Source: Gracilariopsis chorda | Taxonomy: Eukaryota; Rhodophyta; Florideophyceae; Gracilariales; Gracilariaceae | Length of the DNA stretch: 64,000 nt | Assembly (NCBI GenBank): GCA_003194525.1 | Contig: NBIV01000054.1 | Location: forward strand, 286,842 to 350,841 | Direction: 5' to 3' | In this document: positions 41,920 through 52,891 of the stretch, in pieces | Numbering within the stretch: position 1 is the stretch's first letter | Layout: each line of letters opens with the position of its first letter | The notes under the pieces: generated by a model | Told to the model about the DNA's origin: nothing | The model's database searches: none | The model's input: the letters and a program-made list of their open reading frames with translations, nothing else | Made by a program: the position numbers and the translations under genes

Positions 41920-42934
41920 TTTCTTTGAGCTCTTTCCGTTCTTCATAAAAGCCTTGAGTTCTTGCTTCTTTCGCCTTCTGCTTCACTTTAATTCTTTATT
42001 CAACTTCTAGATATCGTCGCGTATTCTAAAACCTCGTCCAAGAACGCGTGAACAGTCTTCCTTGCATCTGAGAACCACGAAATGGAAGCCCAGTTGGAAT
42101 TGTTCCATGCACCTCGATCACTAAAGAGCCAACGTATCTCTGAAAAGATTAAACAATAGTATCACCTGAACTCATGAACAAACAATTCAATCCCACCCGC
42201 ACCATAAGCCGCATCAAACGCGTATCCGCAGTCTTAGACTTAGACCGAAGAAGGTTCTCAATCTTCTCACCATGTTCTCCCTCTTCTTTTCACCTGGTAG
42301 CGAAGCAGTTAGTCTTCCGAAGAACCCGGCAAACGTATATACAGCCAAGTTTGCTCGCCGCTTTGGGTCTTAAACTTCCTGCAGATCACATCCCAAGAAC
42401 TCCAACCCAGATTATTTCCTATCACTCGGATCTAGCTTGGTATTGGCGGTTGTACCGCCAATAAATCTCCCCACAAACTCACCAGAGCGTGCGTTGTCAA
42501 TCTGCATATCAAAAAGGTTACGAACAAGTTAGTAAAAGCATTCGCTGAAAATAGTTCGCTCGATTGGTGAAATTACTAGACCTGCAAATAACTCGATACT
42601 CCTTTCCTGGTGTTTGATCGATCTTCGAACTGAACGTCGCCATTAGTTCCTCATGCACAAAGCCTTCGAAGAAGTTCCGGACCGGTCCAGTGAAGAGGCT
42701 CCTGATCTCAGAGATCCTACCTGAGAAGCTCATGTCGAAGGCGGAAGGCTCACCGAAAAGATTCCACAAATATCCGAGAGAAGCCGGCTGAGATGTTTTT
42801 GTAGAATTCTCTCCAGTCGAGTTTGAACAGACGTAGATCAAGCTTGCGGAGCACGATCACGATTCCCTATGCCTCTTCTCTCTCGGCTACGCTCACCCGT
42901 TTGCACAAAGATGGCGCCAAATGGCAATTATGAT
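41920..42934. other. 3' non-transposase part of the MULE
   Basis: About 1 kb between the transposase stop and the right inverted repeat. On the minus strand, 42518-42841 is open and protein-like (SLGYLWNLFGEPSAFDMSF..., VRNFFEGFVHEELMATFSS) and contains a possible GTAGGA donor. A further open piece after GATATGCAG near 42500 ends at about 42420 (IDNARSGEFVGRFIGGTTAN). This could be a second, spliced MULE gene on the minus strand, but I could not join the parts in frame. A small hairpin (attggcgg/ccgccaat) lies at about 42444-42464. Confidence 0.35.
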
Positions 42935-43174
42935 ATTTACGTTGTGCTGACTTGGCGGCCGGAGAGAGCAGGGATAGAGAGAATGCTCTGACTCTGCGGA
43001 TCTACTGGTTGAAATCCAAAATAGGGGCGTATTATTGGCTACAGTAAGATCTCAAGTGGCACTGGCACTTGCGCAGCTCGCCGTGGCACGTGCCCGCTGA
43101 CTCTCTCTTTTTATTGGTGCAAATGCGCACTGACTCGCCTACGCTATCTACGTCGTGTAGTTTAGCCCTTTCCC
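42935..43174 (-). repeat. MULE right terminal inverted repeat (240 bp)
   Basis: Reverse complement of the left repeat with 12 mismatches and no gaps by eye. It ends ...ccctttccc, followed by the 9-bp duplication ctattaggg. Confidence 0.92.
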
Positions 43175-43183
43175 CTATTAGGG
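43175..43183. repeat. Right 9-bp target-site duplication of the MULE, split by the Harbinger element
   Basis: Reads ctattaggg as on the left side. The last three bases are the start of the Harbinger element; after its removal the bases ggg at 45566-45568 restore the same 9-mer. Confidence 0.85.
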
Positions 43184-43359
43184 CCGTTCTACACTAGGAC
43201 AAGACATTGCGCATACTGTCGAAAATCCCCGAGTATTGTCAAATTCCCTTTTCCTAGTACATTTTGATTTCTGTCCCACTCGCGTCCAAACAGTTCAGAT
43301 CTTGGGCTCGCCTTGAAGGCGGGTACACGCTGTGGACAACACCGCCACAGATCTTCAAC

Positions 43360-44580
43360 ATGAACTATGATCACCGCCGGCGAAAACTACTCATGGCTGT
43401 AGCCGCCATTCTTTCTGCCGATGACGACAACGTAGCTCTTGGGGCTCTTTCGCAGTCAGTGGTCGATGATGTCTCAGTTATTCTATCTATCAACACCGAC
43501 AATCGAAAGGGTATCCCTGGGAGATCTTGGAAGCGATCTCGCAACAATCCAAATTGGTGTTATGACTATGCCATATCGACAGAATTCCTACTCTCTGCTT
43601 CTTGGTCTAGAATGTTTCGAATTCGCTATACCTTGTTCTTCAAAATTGCGAATGAGATTCGGCCTAAAATCGAGCGCAGCAACACACAATTTCGAAAAGC
43701 ATTGCCAGCAGAAATCAAACTAGCAGCATTTCTGCTCTATGCAGGAGGATCCACATGCGAAAAAACTGCATGCCAGTTGGGAATAGGAACGAGCTCTGTT
43801 AGCACAATCATATCCGAGGTGTCACAGTGTATAGCGCTTACTTACGAACAGGCAATTTGGTTTCCGGTCGAAGAAGAAACAGTAGCAGCAGCAATGAAAG
43901 GATTCAGTGACATCCGCGGCTTGCCATATTGTGTCGGAGCAGTTGATGGAACTCACATTAAGTGGCTCTCATGCCCTGATGAGCAGTTCTATGAATACAG
44001 ATGCTACAAAGGATTCCCCAGTATTGTCATTTTTGCAGTGGCTACTGCAAATCGCAAGTTTATCTATGCCGATGTTGGTCCTCCTGGGGTGCTCGGCGAT
44101 TCTACCATTTACGACCGCAGTAGCTTAAAGGCCCACATTGAAAACGGTTTGTGGTTGGGGAACAGTATCCCGGATTTAGTAATTGCTGACATTCCTGTCA
44201 GCCCCTACCTGATTGGAGACTGCGCATTCACGACATCAGTGAACCTGATGAAGACCACTAGTACACGTGAGCAGGCGGCAAACCCAGTACTGAAGTATTG
44301 GGATGGCATTGCTAGTCAAACTAGAAAGCCAGTAGAGTGCGCATTGGGAATGCTGAAGCAAAGGTTTCTGGCTTTGAAAGATGGATTACGCCATCATCAT
44401 GAAGACGAAATTGCTAAGATGTGTATTGCTTGTATGATACTGCACAATCTTCTGTGCATGACGGAGAGTTCGAAGACTTCGTGTTACCGCAAGATGAAGT
44501 TGTGGAGGAGGACGATCCAATTACTGCAGAAACATCTGAAGGTAAGAAGCAACGAGATGCATTACTTTACTATGCCGTGA
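43360..44580 (+). pseudogene. Harbinger DDE transposase, C-terminus frameshifted
   Basis: From the first ATG at 43360 the frame encodes a DDE_Tnp_4-type nuclease. A helical N-terminal part (LPAEIKLAAFLLYAGGSTCEKTA..) precedes the catalytic residues: Asp in VGAVDGTHIK, Asp in GPPGVLGDSTIYDRS and the Glu region in KPVECALGMLKQRF. All three blocks are intact. After LHNLLCM (about 44460) the natural C-terminus continues in another frame, 44421-44603 (GEFEDFVLPQDEVVEED...ALLYYAVNELG), so a one-base indel has shifted the last 45 codons or so. The catalytic core could still be made. The true end (TAA at 44601-44603) overlaps the stop of the convergent gene. Confidence 0.88.
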
Positions 44581-44599
44581 ACGAATTAGGCAATAATCC

Positions 44600-45313
44600 T
44601 TAAAACTTGCTGACAAGTTCTTCCAAAACATTGCGAACTTTGGCTCTCTCCTCATTCCCGCCCTTCAATTCCTCTAAGAGCAGGTTATGGAGTTTCTCTT
44701 GCGCTTCAAAGTAGGACTCCACCATTAACTGGTGTTCTAATTTGGCTTTCTTGCGTGCACTAGAAATGCCAGATTCTGTTAAGCGACTAATAGCGTCAGT
44801 CGAACATTGGCCCGGTGGCTCGTGACGAGGTTTTCCTTTCTCAATTTAATGCATCAATTTGAAGTACTAAGGCCGGTTTTAAAGGTCTTCATCATCGCCG
44901 TCGCGTCCAGACTGTGCGATCCTAGCTAGAAAAGTAGAATATTCCTGTTTGACTCTGGTGAACTTTTTTTGCCATCCTTTAGCTGTGCGTTTTACTCCGT
45001 GTTCCGCTTCTGCAAGCTTTGTGGCTTCAACAAATACGTCTTTCAGACTTTTCTTCTGCTGTTTCCTATTTCCTTATTCTGCTTTCAACATCATTTTGAA
45101 CAAGATTTGAACGGTGTCTTTATCATATTTCTGTGTGTCTGTGGCTCTTTTTTCTTTGTTTTCTGATGTTTTCGCTATTGCCTTACTCGTTGGTGTATCT
45201 TGTTGTTCCTTTTGTGAGAAAGATAGAGCCGATTGTAAAGCGTCATTCTCCGGAAAAGACAGCGCATTGTTTGCCATTGCATTGGCTGAGATGTTGTCGG
45301 GACTTGCGCTCAT
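44600..45313 (-). pseudogene. Harbinger Myb/SANT-like protein, interrupted by stops
   Basis: In PIF/Harbinger elements this second protein binds DNA and helps the transposase enter the nucleus. From an ATG at 45313, 79 codons are open. After a TAA the same frame continues with a basic helical domain (GWQKKFTRVKQEYSTFLARI) typical of the Myb/SANT-like family. After a second short stretch of stops it continues with ISRLTESGISSARKKAKLEH and a coiled-coil end (LHNLLLEELKGGNEERAK). All parts are in one frame, so point mutations to stops (or small introns I cannot define) explain the breaks. Confidence 0.75.
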
Positions 45314-45565
45314 TTCTCTAGAACAGAGAATTGCACTGAAGTGTTAAGGAGGACGACGAGAAGCGTAGTGTTTGAGCTTTACAAACAGGCTTGTATACCG
45401 CAGAACTGTTTCCCGCGAAAGAAAACTATCGTTTTCACTGTCGTTGCAGCGTTTCTACATTGGCGCCAAATTGTCCGCTCGGCTGAAAAATGGCTTGTGA
45501 CCATTTCAGCTGTTTTTCGTGTCCATTGTATTTCTTGGGTCTGTCCTAATGTAGAACGGGCCTTA

Positions 45566-46334
45566 GGGAAATTTAGCCGTCGAATAGACAATTAGCATTC
45601 TACGTGTAGAAAGCAAATACCGTTGCCATGGAATTAGGGGCACGTGCCCGTAACTACACACACACACATTCACAGCAGAAGTTATCGCTGCAAAACACTC
45701 GCTAGAAAATGTTTTGCACAGATGCGAACAGGGATGGAAAGGAAGAATCAGATTGCTAACGGACTCCAGGAGTATGGTAGATGGGTCACAGAGCTCGCTT
45801 CGACAGCAACCCTCTTTGTTGCAAACTGTATCACAAATCCGAAGTTTCATCCGCGAAAGAAAGGACTGCTCCATCGACATCGGATACCCGGTCATTGCAG
45901 CGTTCCGCAGAATAAGCGGGTAGATAGCCTTGCAGAGCAAGGTTTACGTGCTCCTTTGAAATATCAAGTCAAAGTACCGGTCTACTTTGAGGATGCCAAA
46001 ACACCAATAATGGCTGCCGCCCAAGCCTTTGATCGATGATGTCCCAGAACAACAACAGGACATCATGTCGTCGCGAAAGGCAGAATTCACTCTGTCCCAT
46101 ATCTATGTAGGGCACTCCGAAGCTTCACCCTGTTGCAACCTACACGGAAGGAAAACCGACACAATGCGACTGCAACACACACGCTACCAACAGTGCTGAG
46201 CACTTTGTGCTTCGCTGTGCCAAGCGGGCAGAATCTAGGAGACGCGAGCTTCCTGTCTCAGCAGAGAGAAGAGGTAAGACTTTGGGGGAGATAGTCGGCC
46301 TGTAGCCACAAAGCGTTTTTAGCCTTTCTTGGGA
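45566..46334 (+). pseudogene. Remnant of a non-LTR retrotransposon (RNase H and C-terminal zinc motif)
   Basis: Decayed coding sequence spread over frames. One frame gives AEVIAAKHSLENVLHR and RIRLLTDSRSM (RNase H blocks with the catalytic Glu and Asp). After a frameshift near 45880 another gives RIPGHCSVPQNKRVDSLAEQG (the WVPGHxGxxxNExxD block). Around 46165-46250 the CDC...AEHFVLRCAKRAESRR pattern of the C-terminal CCHC motif of non-LTR elements appears. It starts right at the restored MULE target site. No intact ORF. Confidence 0.6.
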
Positions 46335-47677
46335 GAGAGAGGTTTGCTCATAAGAAACCATTATCAATGTGCCATAATCAGGCATATTGAACCCACAATA
46401 AAGAAGGAGAAGAAGATGTGATATATAACAGAGGCCGGAGCGAGTTCTGCCCTTCGCTGAAATAGTACACTTCTCTCGTGAGAAGCCTCATCATGTCTTC
46501 AAAGTAGGAAGCATAAGCCCACGTAACCTAAACCGGTAAGTTTGGTTTCAGCAGCAACTCGAGAAACAACGTACCGACGTACAAAGCGTATAGAAAGTAT
46601 CGTCATGCACTGGAGAGCACGAAGGATAGGATTCTATTGCTAGCGGTAACCCTCTAGCCCTGATCATTCTCTCTCTCTCTCTCTCTCTTACGAACACTCA
46701 TACTCTAATTACTCGTAGCGTGGGGGTTTGCTAAGAACCCCAACAACCTTCAACACCTGCTCCTACACGGTAGCCACGAACTACAAATCAGTAGCCGTGC
46801 TACACTCACTGGGCTACACATGATACGAAGTATTAGGTCCCGTAGGTGTCTTCAACCGCTGAAGCATTTCGTTTCCGACGACTACCCTTAACCCTTTACG
46901 ATTTTATGGGAAAGTTTGATGAAGCATGTGAGGAGTTGCGATTTAGCCGAGATGTGACCCTGCCTTTTTGAATTGTCACTGGTTGTTGTGTTCTTGACAG
47001 TTCACTTTTGCGAAGGAGGAAGGTGCATGGGTCTAGTTGTGCGGACATCAACAACAATGCAGCGGGTGCTGGTCCCTATCATTGCTGTGTGTAACCGTGC
47101 TTGACAAAGCGATTACGTAATATTGGTATACGCATTGTAGAAGCATTGCGTTAAGCGGCGCTGTCGATAGGTAAGTCCAAGGACATGTTGGATTCTGCTC
47201 GTTTCCAGAGTGCTCTCGGTGCGTAGTGCTGAGGACATGTTGGATTTCGTTCGTTTCCATCGGCGCCAAGGGCAACCCTTTGTAGTTCGACTTATGGGCG
47301 CTCAATGAGCTTGAAAGTATACACTAAACAGTCGGAACACTTTGTCTCTGTTTGTTGGACTTGTGCTCATATGTCGACCTATACAGCAAGAGGGAATATC
47401 TTTCAGAAAGATGTCCTATCCTTTATTCGGAATTCGTATAGCGGCCGGCAACAACAAGAACAGCAACAGCACCAACAATAACTGGATAGGGTCTGACATT
47501 GTACGTAGAGTCTGCGCAGGATGCTTTCAAGAGATAACATCGCTAGTACACGTACATGAGTTCCGTTCTCACCAGGTCTTAAACACCGCTTGAGACGACC
47601 ATGTCGGCCATCCGCATGAGAGCTCCGACCAGCACCCCCGCGTTCCTCTTCTGCATCGACCAATTATACTGCAAATC
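46335..47677. other. Gene-poor spacer with a CT microsatellite
   Basis: No gene can be supported. A (CT)n run lies at 46669-46689. Small open frames on both strands have no domain. Confidence 0.4.
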
Positions 47678-48138
47678 ATGATTTCTTTTGCACTTCTTGT
47701 CTGCTTTGTCTCCCTAGTGTCATCTAGTATCGTTCAATCGACCCCCGAACCTGCTATACAAGCAAACCCAGAAACATTTCCACCAATATTTATGGTTCCG
47801 TCAGTCGTGCACAACACAGCCGTTCCGCATTCGGCTTCGTCAACAACAAATGAGTTAGAACCGGAACCACACACTACTTTTATAATCACATGCAGAAATA
47901 ATTCCTGTGTAGGCGACAAAAGAAGGTTCAGTTGTATCGATGATAACGGCAGCGTCATGCCTGCAAAAGGTCACACACTTCTACTCTCCGCTGAGTCACT
48001 TATTTCCGCTATACCCGCCGTATACTACCAAGCAACTATTCCATCCTCACTTGTTGAATCGGGTTTCCTCTTTTCCGTTCCATGGCGGTCCGCAATGAAC
48101 AAAGACAATGGTGGAATACGTTGTATTCGATTCCCACG

Positions 48139-48170
<32 letters not shown>

Positions 48171-48304
48171 TTTTTTGTCGTCGCTATGCATTCGGGAAGC
48201 CATTTGGCTTCGAACGCGTTACCGGGACCTGCTGCTCTGCATGCAGCTTTCTTTCACCTCAAAGATCACGGCGACCGCGTGTACTCTGCTGTGGTATATG
48301 TTAA
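47678..48304 (+). CDS. Hypothetical secreted protein, doubtful
   Basis: The ATG at 47678 opens a frame whose first 17 residues look like a signal peptide (MISFALLVCFVSLVSSS), followed by a Pro/Thr/Ser-rich part and a small Cys-containing segment (IITCRNNSCVGDKRRFSC). From about 48137 the frame runs through a (CGT)n microsatellite that encodes poly-Arg, after which another frame (HLKDHGDRVYSAVVYVND) looks more protein-like. A slippage frameshift in the repeat is therefore likely, and the gene may be dead or wrongly framed. I recognise no family. Confidence 0.3.
48137..48170. repeat. (CGT)n trinucleotide microsatellite
   Basis: About ten CGT units with one interruption near the end. It lies inside the doubtful ORF at 47678 and may have caused a frameshift there. 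Confidence 0.9.
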
Positions 48305-48538
48305 TGATAACTGTCGTACTTCGTTTGTTATTGTAAAGAAATGTTTATTTATGTTGGGAGTGGGAGCCCTCTGGGAATGGAAATGGCCAGAATCGTAGGG
48401 AGGCCGTTTGGCTTGGCAGCATAATAATCAAACGCCCAGCTACTGATTAGTAGTTAGGGTCTGCAGCGCAGCAAAGTTATAGGTTATTGGGTCTTTAGCA
48501 AACCCACGCGTACGCGAAATCAAAGTACGCGTCGACTC

Positions 48539-48872
48539 TGGATGTCGTTAACCTCGTCCAGGCGAAATGGTCGGAGGTTGAAGCTTTCGTAGCTCATCAC
48601 TGGAGCTGCGGAGTCAAGTTGCTTGTTGCTGGATTAGTATTGCGCTGAGGGATCACGTGGGAACTGCCAGAGGCCCTCGCTTTGAGTGCAATGCCTTAAT
48701 CCGAACCAGGTGGTGTGCCGGCCTTCCTGTTGATGCGCACCAGGGGGAAGCTAAATGGATCCGCAACTGGGTTTGCGCCGAGAACTTGGCCTTCACGGCA
48801 GAGACTAGCTTCTTACAGAACTCGTACGTCGAAGTCGGAATTGGGCTTTGTCCGCCCATAACCAACAACAAC
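48539..48872. repeat. Diverged dispersed repeat, copy B
   Basis: Inverted homologue of 103-431. On the plus strand it reads DVVNLVQAKWSEVEAFVAHHW up to a TGA that is also present in copy A, then continues in another frame with WIRNWVCAENLAFTAETSF. Both copies show the same blocks, so it derives from a repeated protein-coding family I do not recognise. Confidence 0.6.
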
Positions 48873-51601
48873 AACATGCTTCTTCTTCTTTTTTATGGGC
48901 ACACATTACCTGATTACGGCATTGTGGTAGAATCTAACTCTACAGGGGAGCTTTTCTTCGTCTAGCATGCTAAACTCTATGTACGTAAAGCTCCTCGGAA
49001 AGAAAGATTTTCTCTGTCCCGTAGTACCAATCTCTATTCATGTCCCCGGAATGTAGCCGATGACTGCTGCTTGCTCTCACCTTGCAGCAGCCGTGTTGCG
49101 CTCAGTAGCTACTATCTCGGAACATGGAAAGATTAGTACCAAGCTTCTACGGGAAGACCCGAGATCGGATCCATTTCGTTCTGACGCGACTCGCCTTTTC
49201 CATTCTTTTCTCTGCTATTCCTTCCCTTTCCACCAGAGGACGTCAGCTAAGGGGCACACCACGACAAGGCGGATTCCAATGTGCCTCGTTTTCGTCGTCT
49301 AGAAGCACTAACGACGTTCTACCCACCCTTTCCTCTTTACCCTTGGCGATTTCGGGTAGTTGAACCGACCTAACACACGTGCTTTTCTTCAATCCTGGCG
49401 CAAGTTCCGTAAAAACCCTGTAAAACCATTCAGATCTTTGTACGGGCGGGCCTATTTTCTTCCATTATCCACGCGATGCTGAGATGCTGCGTGAGGTAAG
49501 ACTGCCGCCTCAGTTTCCGTAGGAAACTCCTGACCCTTCCGGGAAAACTCAGGGAAAGGCTGGCAAGATCTTCCGGGAAGCGCGTGCGTCGTGCCTACCG
49601 TTTCGCACAGCTTAGCGGGGGCCTTTTCTGGACAGTGCCACCCAGGTCGCTTGGGGCCGTCGGTCTGCCGACTGCCTGGTCGCTTTTAGAGACATCCCAG
49701 GTCGACGAAGGCGACCAGTCCGCCGATCGCCTGGGCGAGTTTAATGACCAACAACATGCGTGTTTTCATAGAAGAGAGAGAGCAAAAGAGAGAGAATAAT
49801 CGAGCCCAAAGGACGCCTCCTACAAAAAAAGAATCTCTCATGCAGGTTCTATCATCCGAGAGGACTTAAAGAGTCCCAAAGAAATCAACATTCTTTAATT
49901 CTAGCATGCACAACACTCAGATAGGTGCGTATTGTCGCTCAGATCTGATTGAATTTCATGCATTGACGTCTCCTTAGATGTGTTCGTTACCTATGTAGAA
50001 GCCTTGCAAACCTCAAAACGGCTCAAGATTGAAAGAAGGGTTATTGGGGATAAAGGTTAAGAGGGTTAGATCGAACGAAGGCTAGCTAGCAGTGCTAGTG
50101 ACTGTGAACCTTATGCTTTTCAAGGCACGCAGACGTAAATTTGTTCATATCCAATCTGAGCAGCAAACAGATCAGGGCTGCAAATTATAACTTGCATCTT
50201 GCTGATTTGTTCGTTACTTTGCTTCAGGGCTTTTCTTCTGCGCAACTTAGAGCGATCGGTAAGTTTCTCCTTCTCAATATGACTGCACCTTCTACAACTT
50301 CCCTTTTTATGCTGAGTCATCCAGATCTTGTTCTACTGAACATCGCATACGTACATGCCACGAAGAACCACCTTCAAACTCAGTTTTCATTTTCGGCACC
50401 GTTGCATATCCTCAATCAACCAGATATAGTCGTCAACGAGAAGAATCTTGAGCAAAACCCTTTGATTGCTGCACTCAGAAAGAAAGCACTTGTCACAAAT
50501 TTGCATTAAAAGTGTTTAAGCCATGAACGACTTTCTCACATAATCGCTGCCAATTGCAGTTTTTGGTTCGATCAACAACTGCAATGGTAGGAAATTTTCT
50601 GGATGCTTAAATGGATAGAAAAGAAGTAAGCGCCTCGCATAACCTCTTTTGCGTAAAATGAGGAGACATGGGTAGTCTATGGGCTAGACTAGTATTGCGG
50701 TTAATGATCGCGCGAGAATGACTGAGCCCCAGGGCACATAATTCCCCCCGTAGAGTTGAGCCGACCTTCCGTCGATTGTAAACGAAATAGATCAGCGATC
50801 GAGTCTGATTCCGTGAAAACTGCCTTCTTTGCAAACAGAGCGCCCACGGAGCTCAACCCAAGAGTCTTGTAGGCGCCTTGTGCTCACAATAAACAACCGG
50901 TTAACCGCTAACCTTTCAGCCTCCTACCTGTGGACTGCCCTCGCCCTTGTCGTTTATTGTGAGCTCTGACAAATAGAACTCCTAGATTGACCTTTGTGAG
51001 AGTCTCTCCCTAATCCGAGGGCGAAGATCCCGAATGTAGACTCAATCGCTGATCCATTGCGTTTCGTAGTACAGAAGGTTGGCGCATCTGGACTCCAGAT
51101 TCTGGAGGTGCGGGTGTGCTTTAAGGATTCGCTGGAGTTTCACTCGGTGATCTTTTCCCCGCAACAACGTTATCTACTGATCAGGAGCAACGTGGTATAG
51201 TATCATACTGATGCTATCATATTGTGTTATTCTGCGCTGTGTCAGTGGATATTGGCAAAAGAATCACAATTCCACATTGGCTACGAAAGGTTTGACCGCT
51301 TGTGCCCTTCGTTTAACGAAATTCATTCTTGCCCTTATACCTGTACTGTTACTCTCACCACATAAGAAACCTAAAACAGCTGCCAAGGCCAGTGAGAGTG
51401 ATACGACTGTAGATTACACTCATCCACACTTCCCACGGATAGAAACACGCCCGAAGCTCAAGCTTCGCGTTACGAACAGTTTGCCAATGGACATCGAAAT
51501 TTCTAGGCTTCTTGTCAAGAGAAAGATTCTTTGAGGAACATTCCCTACAGCATATGTAGTAACTAACATTCGACAACTTACAACAAAGGATAAGTATATC
51601 C
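48873..51601. other. Gene-poor region, nothing firm
   Basis: Open frames here (such as 50141-50509 and 51211-51534) have no recognised domain or signal, and I do not call them. The Kelch gene's 3' UTR must lie at the right end. Confidence 0.4.
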
Positions 51602-52891
51602 CTAATGAACAGCGCAACGAGAACTGTCTCCATTAGGAAGATAAACTTCTGTGGTGGTCAGTTCTGGGCTGCCACCACGAGAGCCACTTCCAGAAGCAAT
51701 ATAGATCTTTCCGCAAGAGCAGTCCGATACAGCCAAACCAGAACCGTGCCTCTTCCTCTGCAAGCTCGCAGTGGTCGTCCAAGAGCTTCCGTCAAACACA
51801 TCCACTTGCGAGAATGCGTCCGACCGTTCTCCACCAGCAATCATCAAGTGTCCGGCGCAAGTGGTTCCGTACGAAGAACCAGCTCGAGGCGCCGGAATGG
51901 CTGCGTTCATGTTCTGCCAGGTGTCGGTACTGAAAGTATAACAGTATGTGCTTGCCTTCGTTGCGAAAAAGAAGCCACCTACACCTCCATCTCGTCCACC
52001 TGCGATACATAACTTGTTCCCGTTCACAACACTACCGCCAACATGATCCCGACCGTCGGGTAACGGTTTCAGGTTAGTGACCCACTTCTGTGCACCTAAG
52101 TCGTAATAATCCATCCATCCCAGCGTTGTAGCATGTCCTCCATGTCCGCCTCTGTTTCCGCCAACCACGTAGATCCTGTTGTTGTACAGAACAGCGGCAC
52201 CTCCGCCACGACGACGCGGTTCAGGTAGACCAGGTCGTTTAGACCACGTATTAGTCACAGTATTGTAGATGTAGATATTGGCCACATTCTTCTCTTTGGG
52301 GAATCCACCAGTCCATGACGAGACAATCCAAACCTCGTTCCTGTACGCGACGCACTGCATGTGGTGAAGTTCGATATCTGGTCTAGCACCTTGTGTCCAT
52401 CTGTTGGTGGCAGGGTCGAAGATGTCGACGGGCTTGACAGGGTTGTTTCCGCGTCCTCCCAGTAGATAGCCCTTGCCGTTGACCATGACGAAACAAGCCT
52501 CATGCCTTGCGGTAGGAAATGTGTTACCAGTGTTGACCGTCTGCCACACAGCAGAACCCTGATTTCTAGGCTGCTGCGGCGTACTTCCGCCTGAATCAGT
52601 GACGAAGTTGCAAGGAGGTCCCGTAACGGCGCAGTTACGTCCATTTTGGCTGACGGCTCCCACGCAGCAACTTGATGCTCCACCCGGTCGTTTGTGGCAC
52701 CCTACTCCTCCACAGGTTCCACAAGATGAAGCGCAACACGAATTTCCGTTGGCTACGCCACGCGAACACGAAGGATCAGGGTTGTTATCCGCTCGAAGCA
52801 CCGTTTCGAGCTGCGGAACTGCAAACGCATGGAGACACGGGACAAACAGCAACGCGAGGGTCGCTATGATTAGACGCGAGTACAACATCAT
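51602..52891 (-). CDS. Secreted Cys-rich plus Kelch-repeat protein, copy 1
   Basis: I choose the ATG at 52891, which starts a clear signal peptide (MMLYSRLIIATLALLFVPCLHAFA), giving 429 aa; the frame runs further up without a better start. A compact Cys-rich module follows, with CSRG, CCASSCGTCGGVGC, RPGG, CC and PPC, presumably disulfide-bonded. A short linker leads into a beta-propeller of Kelch repeats, seen in the repeated GG motifs followed by Tyr/Trp: GYLLGGRGNNP, IYVVGGNRGGHGG, LCIAGGRDGG, LMIAGGERSD and IYIASGSGSRGG. It is likely an extracellular carbohydrate- or protein-binding protein. No catalytic residues of galactose oxidase are evident. It is an inverted paralogue of 56628-58199. 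Confidence 0.8.
   Translation of the reverse strand: MMLYSRLIIATLALLFVPCLHAFAVPQLETVLRADNNPDPSCSRGVANGNSCCASSCGTCGGVGCHKRPGGASSCCVGAVSQNGRNCAVTGPPCNFVTDSGGSTPQQPRNQGSAVWQTVNTGNTFPTARHEACFVMVNGKGYLLGGRGNNPVKPVDIFDPATNRWTQGARPDIELHHMQCVAYRNEVWIVSSWTGGFPKEKNVANIYIYNTVTNTWSKRPGLPEPRRRGGGAAVLYNNRIYVVGGNRGGHGGHATTLGWMDYYDLGAQKWVTNLKPLPDGRDHVGGSVVNGNKLCIAGGRDGGVGGFFFATKASTYCYTFSTDTWQNMNAAIPAPRAGSSYGTTCAGHLMIAGGERSDAFSQVDVFDGSSWTTTASLQRKRHGSGLAVSDCSCGKIYIASGSGSRGGSPELTTTEVYLPNGDSSRCAVH

Larger units (their letters stand above)
23445..43174 (+). mobile_element. Mutator-like element with Ulp1-transposase gene, interrupted by a Gypsy element and a solo LTR
   Basis: Both boundaries are read directly: 240-bp terminal inverted repeats (23445-23684 and 42935-43174, 12 mismatches and no gaps by eye) flanked by the perfect duplication ctattaggg. 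Removing the Gypsy copy (27605-39040) and the solo LTR with its duplication leaves about 7.4 kb. Contents: a plus-strand transposase gene from 23865 to a stop at 41917-41919, then about 1 kb with possible minus-strand coding sequence. The gene is no longer functional: the Gypsy insertion, an in-frame TGA at 40171 and the solo LTR all break it. The repeats are about 95% identical, so the insertion is not very recent. Confidence 0.88.
43181..45562 (+). mobile_element. PIF/Harbinger DNA transposon
   Basis: 2.4 kb with 21-bp terminal inverted repeats (gggccgttctacactaggaca, and the same with two mismatches at the right end) and the TTA duplication typical of this superfamily (43178-43180 and 45563-45565). 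It carries the two usual genes in convergent orientation: a DDE nuclease on plus and a Myb/SANT-like DNA-binding protein on minus. Both have damage. Confidence 0.92.

Noticed and set aside
42905-42920. E2F-like ggcgcc in the MULE
   Set aside because: Only a partial core (ggcgccaaa) without the full palindrome; not near a host gene.
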